NCBI GenBank assembly: GCA_023525715.1
Contig: CM042011.1
Span: 56,788,854 to 56,852,853, forward strand
DNA: 64,000 nucleotides
Direction: 5' to 3'
From: Cichorium intybus
Lineage: Eukaryota > Streptophyta > Magnoliopsida > Asterales > Asteraceae
This document shows positions 26,050-40,613 of the stretch, one piece after another. The notes under the pieces are model-generated. The model did no database searches. It was not told the DNA's origin and was given only the letters and a program-made list of their open reading frames with translations. How positions within the stretch are numbered: position 1 is the first letter of the stretch; each line of letters opens with the position of its first letter. The position numbers and the translations under genes were made by a program.

Positions 26050-29000
26050 ATGGGGTTTCAAGTGATTCGCAGTTTGATCACATTCTTGATTTTATTTGTC
26101 GGTGGTGATTCATTGGCTCTTAGATCTGCAGGTAACTTTAATTTCTTGAAGTAGTTTTGATAATTCAACTGTTTTATATGTTAGCGATTGGGATCCATGA
26201 TTATAATGCTATTTTCTTGAATTTTTTCTCCAAATGGGATTTCTCGAAATTGTAATTCGGGGTCAAATTTAACAGGAAGGCTTAAAATTTAAAATTCTTG
26301 TTGATTTTCATCTTTATTAGTGAAAAGTCCTGCTGTTAATTTAATCAAAGTTCTTAATATTGTTGATTCTTGATTTGAGAAAGAAAAAAAAATGATCCCC
26401 TTATAAGCATATTACTTTCTGCTTTGTATTTTTATCTCCCTTATTCACTGTATTCTAGTCTTCATTTTCAATTCTACAGTACATCCAAAAAAAACAAAGT
26501 TTGACCTTTTAATTGGGAAGTGTGTTACACAAGAATGGATTTTGTTTTGTGGTAAAGGCTAACCATTATTGTAAATTTAATTCGAGAAATACTATTTTCG
26601 AATCTTTAAAATCAAAAAGTAGAAGTTTCATCATCTAATTTGTTCATTTTCTCTTTGTAGCATTCATTGTATTCTACACTTTAATTTTATAGTACCTTTA
26701 TAAAAAAATACATGGAATTTGGCAAATTTTGACATCAAAATTTGTCAATAATGGTTCTTTCTGAATAATGACAACCGTTCTTCCAAATTTCATTAAAAAA
26801 ATATTAAGTTTTTAATCAATTAAAAAGAAAGTAGACTTTGTTTCGCGAACGATGGTGTGCTGAGTTAGGTATTTGCTAACTCCATAGAAGTCAATGTTAC
26901 ATAATTAGAGATGCACTAATAAATTAACTTTTTTGGTCAAAATTAATCATGATTCTATTTCCAAATGTGATATGATCTCTAATTAAGATCTAAACCTATA
27001 TATCGTTATTTTAAGATGATTAACTTACATTTTACAGATATTTCATTTAAGTCCAAATAAATTCATATCAACTTCGAAATAAAAATGGCTCTTTTGACCA
27101 GAAAAGTCAAACATTCGGTACTAAATTACTAATCCGATAGGAACTACTTCTTGTTACAGATCATGGTGTCCCGCCTGCATCAAGTCCCACCAAACATGCA
27201 ACGAAATGGATGAAACGAGGTTTTAGGCCTTTTTCTAGCACCTCATTTCAGAGATATCACCATGAAAGATCAAAACATTACCATATTGCCCCCGCACCCC
27301 TGTACCAAATTCAACCACCAACTTACATCCCGCAAGGTCAGTTTTGTCATTTGGAAAATATCCCGAAAACTAGTCACGATGTAAAGTGTTCCAATTGAGT
27401 TTATGATCATCTTGAATAGGTCAATCTGCTCCTGCACCATCACCCCTTGATCCAACAAGCCAATTCGGTAAGCAAGATTTTAAAGCTTTCATCTTTTTAT
27501 CATTTCAACAATGTTCTTTCATTGTATTACTACTAACAGAAAAATTGCATACTAATGGAATAATGATGTTATTACTATGTTCAAGGGCCGACGATATCTC
27601 CATCAAGCTACTCATGGACAAAGAACATGGCTCCTCCGCCGACTCCGGTTTTCGCGCTACCTCCACCACCTCCGAACGAAGGTAACACTGCGATTGTAAA
27701 CAAGGAACTTCTTTATCTGACTAATTCAAGCTCAATGGAGCTCTGAACTCGCTGAATAGAAGTATATATGAACTCAATTGTCAAGTTTTACGTGTAGATT
27801 GTACAGCAGTGACCTGCACGCCGCCGCTGACGTACACGCCGGCAGGATCGCCTTGTGCTTGTGTGTGGCCAATCCAAGTTAAACTGCGCCTCATTATATC
27901 TCCATATACATTCTTTCCGTTGGTCTCGGAACTCGCTAAAGAAATCGCGACCGGTGTTTCACTGAATGTAAGCCAAGCCCGAATCATGGGAGCTAATGCC
28001 GACGGTGAGCAGCTTGACAGAACCATCGTTCTTGTCAATTTGGTTCCCCTAAAACAAAATTTCGATCCCGCCACCACGTTTTCGATCTATCAGAAGTTCT
28101 GGAAGAAACGAGTTTCGATAAACGCCACTCGATTTGGAGCCTATGAAGTCGTATCCGTTAGCTATCCAGGTTTTAACAACTTACGATATCATCTCATTGT
28201 CTAGAAAATTGAAGAACTCCAGAATCTTGATTATGTATGGTTTTGATCTGAAATTAGGGCTTCCACCTTCGCCGCCTTCGGTGCCTTCCAATGCCGATGT
28301 AACAATTGGTTCATCGGATTCTGTAAACAATAATAGAGGAAGACCGTTGAAGCCAATCGGAGTTGACATACCAAGAAACGGAAGTGAGAATAAGAGTAAC
28401 CCTAACAGAAGCATGATTGCGGTGGTGATTTTATCGTCTGTAACAGCTTTTGTTGTTCTCATCGGAGCTCTGTGGCTTTTCTTGTTGAAATGCGGATGCT
28501 GTTCTTCCAATCCCCAAACGAACAAAGACCCTCGTGGACATACATCGTCACAAGGGAAACCATCAGGTAATGCTTTTTTCCATTACTACATCTATTTCAT
28601 TCTATTGTCATTCCATGACTATAAGAAAGCAATTGAAACTTGATTAGGGACAGGAGAATCGTTGATAGTTGGAAGCCGGAAAAGTTCAGCATCAATGTCG
28701 TTTAGCTCAAGTTTAGCAGCATACACCGGAACAGCAAAGATTTATAGCTTGAATGAGATCGAGCGGGCTACTGATAGCTTCGATACTCGTAGAATACTTG
28801 GAGAAGGTGGTTTTGGAATTGTTTATAGTGGTGTTCTTGAAGATGGACGAAAAGTTGCAGTGAAGGTTCTTAAAAGAGATGACCGACAAGGCAGTCGTGA
28901 ATTCTTGGCCGAAGTCGAAATGCTGAGCCGTCTTCACCACCGAAACTTGGTTAAATTGTTTGGTATTTGTACCGATGACCATTTTAGGTGTCTGGTTTAC

Positions 29001-30206
29001 GAGCTTGTTCCAAATGGAAGCGTAGAATCTCATTTACATAGTAAGTGATAGTGTCTTTGCTCCTACGATCCCACTGAGATTCAGTCCTGTGTTGTTCAGA
29101 TTCGTTCGGGAAAAAAAAAAAGTTACCTAGGGAATTTACATTTTAAAAATTTTTAACTTAGGTCCGGACAATATGCCTCCTTTGAATTGGTGCACGAGGA
29201 TGAAGATCGCTTTAGGAGCAGCTCGCGGTTTAGCTTACTTACACGAAGATTCAAGTCCCCGTGTCATTCACCGGGACTTTAAATCAAGCAACATTTTGCT
29301 CGAAAACGACTTCACTCCTAAAGTTTCGGATTTCGGTTTAGCTAGAACCGCATTGGATGGCCATAAGCACATATCGACACATGTCATGGGAACTTTCGGG
29401 TACACACTATCCCACCTGCTTTTATATATGTTGGAGTCTCCTCTCTTAAAATATCTAACATGGTATCAGAGCCATTAGATTAAATGATTAATTATATACT
29501 TTTATATATGTTGGAGACTCACCTCTTTCTGTAACTGTTATTTTTATACAGCTACCTGGCGCCGGAATACGCAATGACAGGTCATCTTCTAGTGAAGAGT
29601 GACGTGTACAGCTACGGTGTAGTCCTTCTCGAGCTTCTAACGGGTCGAAAGCCAGTGGACTTATTACAACCACCCGGTCAAGAAAACCTAGTCGCATGGG
29701 CTCGACCACTGCTCACAAACAAAGACGCGCTCGAGTCAATCATTGACCACGACATTATAAACTCAAACATCCCATTCGACAGCATACTAAAAGTAGCCGC
29801 CATTGCCTCAATGTGTGTTCAACCGGAAGTATCACACCGCCCGTTCATGGGCGAAGTGGTTCAAGCCTTGAAACTTGTCTGCAATGAGTTTGATGAGATA
29901 CGAGAAATGACTCCACGAAGTCAAAGTCATGGTGAAGAAGTTGACTTTGAAATGATGGATTATTCAGAGACTGGACGTGAGATGAGTGGGTATGATGTGG
30001 AGATTGGATTTCAAGGTACGGATTTGAGAAGTGGGATTGAAAATGTGGAAGGGTTGGAGTCTGAATCGTTTAGACGTCAGTTTAATTCTGCTCCGTTGAA
30101 TATGGAGAGGAAGAAGCCGTTTTGGAGACGGTTAAGAGGTTTGTCAAGAGGAAGTATGAGTGACCGTGAACATGAAAATGAACGTGGGTTTTCTTCTAAT
30201 TTGTAA
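26050..30206 (+). CDS. ALE2: ALE2-like receptor serine/threonine kinase
   Basis: Nine exons: 26050-26131, 27160-27336, 27420-27467, 27586-27681, 27798-28169, 28258-28566, 28648-29040, 29162-29399, 29552-30206. They give 789 aa in one frame with GT-AG junctions. Order of parts: signal peptide (VIRSLITFLILFVGG); Pro-rich extracellular stretch (PPPTPVFALPPPPP); conserved Cys domain (TCTPPLTYTP, CACVWPIQVKLRL, IMGANA); a second Pro-rich stretch; one membrane helix (VVILSSVTAFVVLIGALWL) followed by a Cys cluster (KCGCCSS); kinase with GEGGFGIVYSG, AVKVLK lysine, VIHRDFK, DFGLAR and YLAPEY. It is an RD kinase with all catalytic residues and probably active at the plasma membrane. In Arabidopsis ALE2 acts in epidermal specification and cuticle formation; carrying that role over is inference, as related genes (e.g. 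At4g02010) share this architecture. Confidence 0.9.
29415..29525. other. Retroelement-like scrap in the last kinase intron
   Basis: TTTTATATATGTTGGAG occurs twice, 80 bp apart. Between the copies lies ATCTAACATGGTATCAGAGC, which matches the usual junction of an LTR end and a tRNA-Met primer-binding site. It is probably the residue of a small LTR element, within the intron 29400-29551. No full LTR pair remains. Confidence 0.35.
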
Positions 30207-31022
30207 AGATTGAATTTCTTGATATAAGGGTATAAATAATGTTACCCGTTTCGGATTGATTCAAGGGGTGTTTGGATGTGGGTTTTAGAGATATAGAATA
30301 AGCAGAATCAGATAATAGTTTGTAAGGAATTGTGTCGTAGAAGATCGTGTTTTGATATGTTTTTGTTGTTTAAAGTTGTAATAATCAGAAACAGTGTTTA
30401 AGTGTTTGATAAATTCTGATTATTATTTTTTGGAACCGGCAATTCTGATTATTTAAGCAACTAATATAGATAAGTTATCGAAAAAGAGAAGTTCACATAT
30501 TGTTTAATAGGTTGAAAGTTGTCACAAGGACCTAATCCATATTTGGACGTACATCGGGACGATTTCTAAAATATACTCTATTTTCAATTTAATTGATAAA
30601 AAATCGAATAAGTTGCTTATATATGAAAACTTTGAAGAAATTAAATCCTAGGTCTAGCTTCTAGGAATCGTTATTTTCAAACACAATTATTAAGAGTTCT
30701 TTGAAATAGGATAAGAAAGAGACAGATAATAGGAAGTTGATTAGGTATAGTTTTTCGTTGCGTAATAAACTTTGTTCAACGGTATGATATTAACTATTTG
30801 AATTTTAAATAATCAAAATAAGTTTATTATTATTATTATTATTATGTCCATTTTAAACACCCCTCAACATCGTTTTTATAATATAATTAAATTAATTAAT
30901 TTTTTTTTATTTTTTGTTCGTATAAAATAATGTTGTAATTTACTATTTTATAATATTAGAAGTTATTTTTTTTTGTTATCTTTTCAATTATTATTATTAT
31001 TATATTTTAAACCACACCCTCC

Positions 31023-31025
<3 letters not shown>
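30207..31025. other. 3' flank of the kinase gene and spacer
   Basis: Begins with the probable 3' UTR of the kinase gene; AATAAT-type signals occur after the stop. Short (ATT)n runs lie at about 30827-30845 and 30988-31002. No gene was seen. Confidence 0.4.

Positions 31026-31099
<74 letters not shown>
31026..31099. repeat. (TA)n microsatellite
   Basis: About 36 TA units. The right flank (GAACCCAAAATCCGGTAAGAACC) looks like the terminus of a further (TA)n-associated element, but no inverted partner was found. Confidence 0.95.
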
Positions 31100-32463
<1,364 letters not shown>

Positions 32464-33049
32464 CAAATTCGGTGACGACTGCAAGACACAGTTATCGACC
32501 AACCATTTCGTTAAGGGTAAGAACATCAAACGTCATCATTAGACATGATGTAATCACGTACGACGCACATCCCTGATATGTAATACGGATTTTAAGATAC
32601 GATCACATGCAACGCACGTTCGTTAAACGTAATTTAAGCAGGGTTTTTTTTTACCTTTTTAGATTATTTTTATTTTTTATCTTTATAAATTTTTTTTTAA
32701 TGAAGGTATATTCGTTTTTTCAGTTTTTTATTTTTTTATCTTTTATAATTTTTTTAGTTTTATTTTTCTAATAAAGTTATATTTGCTTTTCTATTTTTTT
32801 TTAAATCTTTTTAATGTTTTTAATCCATTTTAGTGTTTTTTTATGTTTTTGATTCATAACATTTTGGATTATAACGTCGGATCATATCACTTTTTATCAT
32901 ATATCATTTTGGATTATAAATATTTTGGATCATGACATTTTTCAAACAAATTAATATTTTTTCCCATAACATTTATTTCATTTTATTTATTTTAAATTTT
33001 ATAATGTTTTTTATACATTTTGAATCATAACTTTTTGGATCATATCATT

Positions 33050-33735
33050 TTGAATCATAACACTTTGGATCATAACAAATTAAACATCATAAACATGTTT
33101 AATCATAACATTTTTGGATTAGAAATACTTTAGATGATGTTCTTGTGGATCATATTTGGGTCATAATAAATTAAACAGCATAAACATGTTGAATCATAAC
33201 ATTTTTGGATAAGAAATACTTTAGATCATGTTATTGTGGATCATATTTGGATCATAACAAATTAAACATCATAAACATGTTTAATCATAACATTTTTGGA
33301 TTAGAAATACTTTAGATAATGTTCTTGTGGATCATATTTGGATCATAATAAATTAAACAGCATAAACATGTTGAATCATAACATTTTTTGATAAGAAATA
33401 CTTTAGATCATGTTATTGTGGATCATATATGGATCATAAATACTTGGATCATAACAAATTAAACATCATAAACATGTTTAATCATAACATTTTTGGATTA
33501 GAAATACTTTAGATAATGTTCTTGTGGATCATATTTGGATCATAACAAATTAAACATCATAAACATGTTGAATCATAACATTTTTGGATAAGAAATACTT
33601 TAGATCATGTTATTGTGGATCATATTTGGATCATAAATACTTGGATCATAACAAATTAAACATCTTAAACATGTTGAATCATAATATTTTTGGATTATAA
33701 ATAATTTGGACCATGTCGTTATGGAACATATTTGG
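33050..33735. repeat. 91-bp tandem array with alternating variants
   Basis: The marker CATGTT(T/G)AATCATAA starts at 33094, 33185, 33276, 33367, 33473, 33564 and 33670. Spacings are 91, 91, 91, 106, 91 and 106 bp; the 106-bp intervals carry a 15-bp extra copy of AATACTTGGATCATA. Marker base 7 runs T, G, T, G, T, G, G, so the first six units alternate two variants (a 182-bp higher-order unit). The core is GGATCATA-rich. It is non-coding. Confidence 0.88.
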
Positions 33736-35666
33736 ATCTAATGTAACAACCCCGCACATGATTTTAAAAAAAAAAATTGTTTTTATAGATTCTTATAAAA
33801 ATAAACATGTTTTAAATTTTTTTTTCAAATTTATATAATTATGTTCATTGTGTAGAGACTCAACTTTTAAGAACTTTGGTTGACTAGATTTTTTTTACAA
33901 AGAAAATGTTGTTATGGTCGAAAAACGAATTAGCATTCCTTTAAATAAAATGTCACAACCCTTATCAACCATATTTTTTAAATTATTTTACAAAAACATT
34001 AAAATAGTAATATGAACAATCTTGTATGTGAGTTTTTTGAAAAATAATATTTTTTGGACTTTTATAAAAAACATTTTAAAAAATCAAATTTTCATGACTA
34101 TACTCATTTCATAGAGAATTTAATTTTAACTTTCAATTTCTTTAACAAATTTGGTCCAATTTCTTTTTTACAACTTTATTTCTTATGTTTTTTACAAATT
34201 TGTTTTTTCAAGAAATTTTGTTTTACAAGTTTTATATTTCTTTTCACAACTTTATTTTTAATAACTTCGTTTTTAAAGAATTGTTTTTATACTACACTAT
34301 TTTTCTTTCAATTTTTTTGCATCTTTTTTGTTTTTATGCATGTTCTTTAAAGATTTTGCAGTTTTTACATATTAGTTTTTCGTTACATAATCATTTGTCA
34401 TTTTTTATAGATATTCGTTTTCATTTATAAACGGTTATAAAAATATATAAAATTTTAACTTTTTTTACATGTTTGTCTTTACAAACCAAAGATGTACTGA
34501 CATCTACGGATGAACAAAAGAACCAAAGAACTAAACTGAAACCCAATTGGAACCGATAGGTTCAATTCTAGTATTTAGCATTTTTCGTTTTCTCGGTTCA
34601 GAGTCAGTTCAGTCCCGGTTCCAGAACCTATCTCATTTCTAACAAAAGAAATTAAGCATTGAATTGAACCGGAAGTCTGGACCCAATATGCCCTCTCGGT
34701 TCGGCCTTCGATTCCACGATTTTGATTTTTGACAAATTCATATTCAATCCCGAACCTGTGATCATCCCTACTATCACGTATAATTAAACTTAATTCTTCT
34801 GGAAATTATTATTGGAATACATCAGTTTTCCATCCCTAGTTATGCATATATTGAAGTGTTTAACCGTCATTTTTCACCGCATGTAGGGACCAAATTTAAA
34901 CAAACCGAAAATACAACAGAATTCACTACAAACGTTATATAACAAGAAACAAATTTTTAGTATATTCTAACCTGTTAGTATTTCATTAAAATTGACAAAA
35001 TAAAAGATACATATTTACAAATCAACCAAACCGAACTTTATCCGCGATGACATTCCCTAAATTCTCTCATTGACCAAAATTTGTCCGAACCGCTAGCGTG
35101 TCCAATTTTGCACCTATCATTGTTCACCATCTCTTGAATCAAAACAGAACTATAAGAAAAATATAGTTAAATCAAAACATGAGCCCACCAAAATCATTTT
35201 AATCCCATATCGCGTCATAAGCCGAATACAAAGTTGGATATTTTCATTAGAATAATACCAATCAACCTTATAACAGACTTACAAGTTTGAAAAAACTAAA
35301 AATAAATAAATTTAAAAAACTCAGTTCCATACCATATCTTACGCGACAAAATCCAACACAAACTAGAAGAACGAACACCAAGAACACAACCACATATACC
35401 CATCGTATACAACAAGTCACTTACACAGTTACACATCCAAAACATAATACAATCTTTCCCATACCAAACAAAAATTAAAACCAAAATCCTTGTATTCCAC
35501 CAAATTCCCGAAGAACACACGCGTACAAAAATATACGGATCCTATTAAACTCTATTACCTTCTCACATGTCACAGCTTTAAAAGCCCGTGACACATTTTT
35601 TTTTCCGCCAAAATAAACAACCTTTTATAGATACAAAAGCGGGTTATTTGGTTATTTATAAACTTG
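33736..35666. other. AT-rich spacer with a possible small repeat
   Basis: No gene supported. TGTAACAACCCCGCAC at about 33740 looks like an LTR start, but no matching end was found. At about 34497-34770 a block rich in GGTTC/GAACC motifs begins GGATGAACA and ends CCTGTGATCATCCCTA, so its ends are weakly inverted; it may be an old MITE. The stretch nearest 35666 is downstream of the RHD3 gene and may hold its 3' UTR. Confidence 0.4.
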
Positions 35667-38600
35667 TCACATCTCTTTGTTGTGTCTTGAGGGGCTAGTG
35701 TATTCCATCTCATTTTCATTAGTTACCTCAGATGAAGCGGTTGATGAAAACCCGCTTGTACTCCCTTGAATAATCCCCGATGTTTGTGGTGTGTTCACGG
35801 GCCTTTCCCCTTGTTCAGCCAGTTTTCTAAGAAGATTTGTGATTGTTGGAATAAATTTTGTGGATAATGACAGAATCCCCGGTAGCTGTAGCGAAAAGGG
35901 TATATTAGGAAATGCATAAACAAATTTGAATGAATTTTGAAAGTTAGAAACTCACCGCCCCGTTTCGGAATTCACCGGATATGTCTAGTTGAACCCATAA
36001 AGCTTTTGCAAGTAGGTAACTTACGAATATAACAAGCAGCCATAAAGGATTCCTGAAAAATATAATTTAAAATTAGTGAAGCTTAAATCACGGTTTCGTT
36101 TAATTAAAAAAGACGAAAATAACCTCAAAAGAGTCATGAACTCGTTGAATCCAAGGACAACCATGGCGGCGATAGCCCATGGAGGTGGTAACCAGTTGTT
36201 ATTGCGTTTATTAGCTTCCTGAAAACCATAGTAGAGAAAATTACGAAACTACCCTTTTACAATTTTAAAATATCAAAGAATTTAGATATAAAAATACCTG
36301 GGAAGCAATAGCTTGAGTGATTGTATATTCGGTTTCTCTTTGAAATTGGCTCCATAATGATTTGCATTGAACAGGAGTTATGAGTGTTTTTGTAGCTGGA
36401 ACCTGGATGTGAATAAATAAATATTTATATTCTATAATTTAAGTATAATGCTATAATATAGAGATTAAAGAAAGTACGTTGCTATTTAACTACAAATAAT
36501 ATACCTCTTCCCATGTGCTTGAGGCTAATGGGTCTTGTGAAATGGTACCCTTTTTTGGATCCACTAAAGCAAGGACTAAAGTATCCCCAATTGTATCGTT
36601 TTCTTCATCCAACCGAATTGCAGCCAACACAGAAAGCAACTTTAAAGACTGAAAAAAAATAATTATGCCACGTGTTAAAAAAGATTAATAGATTTAATTT
36701 AATATAATATATACTTACAGAAGACCGCGCCATTTTAGTAATTGCTCGAATATCTTCCTTTCCAGTCCACACACGCGGCATTGAATCATTATCATGGTTG
36801 AATATAGATGTAAATCTGTGTGATTATGTGATTTAATAAATAAGTAAACAGTAAAAAAGAAAGTACAAGTTCGGAAGCATAAAGTACTACCTTTCTTTCA
36901 TGCGGTACAAAACTTTTGCGGATTCTTCTTTTGTCTTTCCTTCAACTACTCCTCTTGCGTAATTTTTCAATTGCAAAATCATATCTTCTTTTTCTTCTTC
37001 ATCCATTTCAAAACCAGAAAGTGCAAAAGAGAATTCAGAAACAGCTTTTTCGGTTACTTGATGAAGAAGTTTCCTTATTGCAGGCCAAGTATCATCACTT
37101 CCACCTTCTAGAAGCGCTTCAACTGGACCGTATAATCCCTCTTTCAATTTTGACTGCAGTAAAGAATGTATTAATTCACCTTAAACATGATTTTATAACT
37201 TATAAGTTAAAAGTTAAAAGTTAATATTATTTACCTCGTACAGTGCGGTAAGTTGAGATAATTTGGCTGTTCTAACTTCAAAAATATATGAATCTAAATC
37301 ATGTGAAAATTTGTCCCTTACTTTACCAGAATCCCATTTCGCTTGCTTGATAATTGCATCTGTGTTTAATTATTAGTCAAATATCTAATGCAAATGATTA
37401 CTAATGGACAAAAGGGTAAATTTGGAATTATGTATTTATACCTTCACATTGTTCATCAAAAAGTCTTGTGAATTTTGAAGTGCAGTCACGAACCGCTACT
37501 GCAAACGCTTGTCCACCATTTAATGCATCATTAAGTGATTTTTTGAAGTTGTCGAGTGTACCAGACCGTATATGTTCCAGCATTAATTGGTAGGTGGGTT
37601 GAACAAGCTGAATTTATTATTTATTAAAAAACAATGAATCATATTTAGTAAGGTGGAATTATGTATGTATATTAACTACCAATAAGAAACATTACTTGTA
37701 ATAATTTTTCTTCTAATTGTTTTCTCTTTGCGGATCTAACACTATCTTCAAAGTACGTTGCCTCTTCGTCATAACTGAAACCAAAATATTTATAAGGACA
37801 TAATTTTTATATTAATAATTTTAAGGAAGATAAAAAAGGGTTTTCTTTTTTTTTTTTTTTACCTGGATAAACACTTGTTAAGTAATGAACTAAGCTTCTT
37901 CCCAAAACCAGGAACAAAATTAGATTGTACAGCCTTTTCTAATTCGATCCAATCCTGCAAAATTTATTTAAAAAAAAACATTTTGGTAAAATAATAATAT
38001 TATTAAGACACCTTTAATGAATAGTATGTACCTCATTTGTGATAAAGGAGGAATATTTCTCATTAGCAATTTCTTCACACCGTACAGTCGCCACCATCAC
38101 CTGAAAATTTGACAAAAAAAAATTTAACATATTTTTGCACCATGTTAAATTTTATAAAAAGTTATTATAATTATTAGTTTATTACCTTGTGAGCTGGCAA
38201 GTCAAGGTCTTTGTTTTCTTTTATAACTTTCCATATTTGTTGTGCACTGAAGGAAAAACCTGAAGCAGGTACAACCCCTCTCCTATCACCTGCTAGACCA
38301 CCAGGGGCAATAGAATGGAAAAACTTTTGCCTCAAATCAGCCACCTTCCAAAACAGGAAAGTAAATAATTAGTATATTTATAAGTATTTGAAAAGGGCAT
38401 AATTGTAAATATTTGAAAAGGGACATACTAATGTATACCTGCTCTTTGAATAGTTCTTCCTTTTCTTCATAACTAGACAGTGCAACGACTTGAACCTGGT
38501 CAAGTAAGTGAGAAGTTATAATATTGTAGATATGCAATTCTTTTATATAATGAAATGATATATTTATATAAAAAAGACGATTGAAATGATATATTTTGGC

Positions 38601-39007
38601 GCCTTACATTAAAAAATTCACTGAGTGGGGTGTGCTTGTGGGCTTCCGGCTTAGGAACTGAATCCCATATCTACAGAAAATAACATATTATTATAAAAGT
38701 TACAGTTATATTACTTTTCAAGCTGAAAAGATAAATAATAAATTATATGGGAATAGAAAAAAAATATATACCTTCTGGATATCTTCCCTCAACACGGGCT
38801 CTAGATTTTCAAGAGGTGTCTGTTAAGAAATAAATATACAAAAGTTTCATGTTGCTATTTTTTTTTATAAATACATGGATGTAACAGTAAGATAGAAGAG
38901 AAAAAACTTACCCTTGTTTTATCACGTATAACAAACATTAAAGTTGTTTTACGTGGACTAAACAACCGCAACATAACCTGAAAAACATGAAATATAATCC
39001 ATGAATA

Positions 39008-39082
<75 letters not shown>

Positions 39083-40613
39083 TATAAATAACGTACCTGG
39101 AACACGGTTTTCAGAAGAGGTTTATTTGCAGCCTGTTCACGCCCAATATCATGACACCACCTATGTAACAAAAATTAATCAAGAAAAGGAAATTAAGTCT
39201 ACAAGAAGTTGAACTGTGCACAAGTTTATATGGACATAATATTAACAGCAAGCTTACATGTTTATAAGCACTATATCTGAAACAGCAAGTGCAAAAAGAG
39301 CACTTTGTTTTTCAAATGCAGTATCATCCTGGAGAAGTAGCATAAGTTAATAAATTAAAGCAACATGAAACTATAATAATATTTATCCAAGAGAAAACAA
39401 TAAGAAACAAAATAAAAAAAATATATAAAATAACCTCTCCTCGCTCTCTTCCATCAGTACCCTCAAGATCCATTACAACAGTGCAAGGTTCAATAGCAGG
39501 ACATCTTGCTATCCAAATACCTTTAGTGGTCTGAGACCTGTTAAAAGAGTAAAAGAAAAATGAGTAAATTGCATGCCAAAAAAATAAAAATAAAAAAGAG
39601 AAAACCAGAACATGCCTTCCCCTGTAAGCATCCATTTCCCTGAAGTTTGTATAGAAAAGATTATTTAAAAGTGTGCTCTTCCCTGTTAGATACATGATAG
39701 TGTTAATCGATCATTGGTAAATAAAAACACCACAAAAATGGCAATAATTTGCAAAACATACCGCTGCTTTGTGGGCCCATGATAGCAACAACAGCATAAG
39801 AAAGTCCACATTCTCCCAGTTTGACTTGTTTGATAAAATTATCAAGTCCAACTGCATTGAAAGTACCATCCCCTTCTATCAGGTGTGTGGAGCAACATTC
39901 GGCTTCTTTATCTGAAAAAAGACATCACTTTCATGGTTACAAAGGTGTACAAATGCATAAATTCACATGAATGGAAGTTTATCATGTAACTTTCAACTAT
40001 TGACAATCAGAAACAGCACAGAAACCAGAGAAGAAGACATGTTTAAGTGATTCTAACTTAACTCTTACTGATTACTATTAGTAATGACACAAAATTTGAT
40101 GCAGGGAATATGCACTATTTGATTAGTTAACATGGCTAGGCCTGCTACTGATTAAGGTTCACTGCACCTTGTTCACTCAATCATTTTTCCAGATCCAATG
40201 ATGAAGACATGTTTAAGTCAATAATTTAGTCTTTAAACTCGCGTGTTCTTCAATATAGCAAAAGAGAGACGAATGAAACCAATTAAGTCTATCAACGATC
40301 CAGCATGCTTATGCTTTTAGTGAGAAGATACTCCACGCTTAAGTTAAGGAATCAAATTTGAGTCAAACCTAATTCAAAACAAGAGAAATCTATAGTATCG
40401 ACCGCTAACTAAAATCAAAATTGAAGTAAAATCAGCAAGGATTTGAAACTTTTCGCCTTACAGGCCCTGCTTAATATCAATAAGAAGCGATTTAACTGCA
40501 TCAATTGGATCAATCATTTCATGACTAGGGTTCTGACTTGGAAACTGGAGAACACAATCATTACAAAACAAAATTAGTTGTAGTATTCTACATCGAATGA
40601 ACTGCTTACCCAT
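35667..40613 (-). CDS. RHD3: RHD3/SEY1-type (atlastin-like) ER-shaping GTPase
   Basis: About 23 exons on the minus strand. The first supplies only ATGG (40613-40610); the second starts at 39911 (completing M-D-K-E-A-E-C-C) and ends near 39766; the last ends with a stop at 35669-35667. GTPase motifs in order: P-loop GPQSSGKSTLLN, switch-I SQTTKGIW, MDLEGTDGRERGE, and the RD motif VIRDKTR. The helical middle has the family stretches APGGLAGDRRGVVPASGFSF and TLDNFKKSLN. The C-terminal hairpin membrane anchor is encoded by adjacent exons (WAIAAMVVLGFNEF and PLWLLVIFVSYLLAKAL), followed by a Ser/Thr-rich tail. The product is about 800 aa, as usual for the family. These dynamin-like GTPases fuse ER tubules, and loss in Arabidopsis gives short, wavy root hairs. 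No stop or frameshift was noticed. The intron after MDAYRGR appears to use a GC donor. Confidence 0.92.
39006..39074. repeat. (TA)n microsatellite in an RHD3 intron
   Basis: Interrupted TA tract (TACATATATA in the middle) in the intron between the sixth and seventh exons. Confidence 0.9.

Noticed and set aside
27210..27398. Independent small gene (MKRGFRPF...)
   Set aside because: It is the second exon of the ALE2-like kinase gene plus read-through into the intron.
33736..33780. Possible LTR start (TGTAACAACCCC)
   Set aside because: No matching CA end, target duplication or primer-binding site could be found.
35296..35520. Cys/Trp-rich open frame on the minus strand
   Set aside because: No domain match, no splice-compatible neighbours, and it is downstream of the RHD3 stop codon; probably chance.
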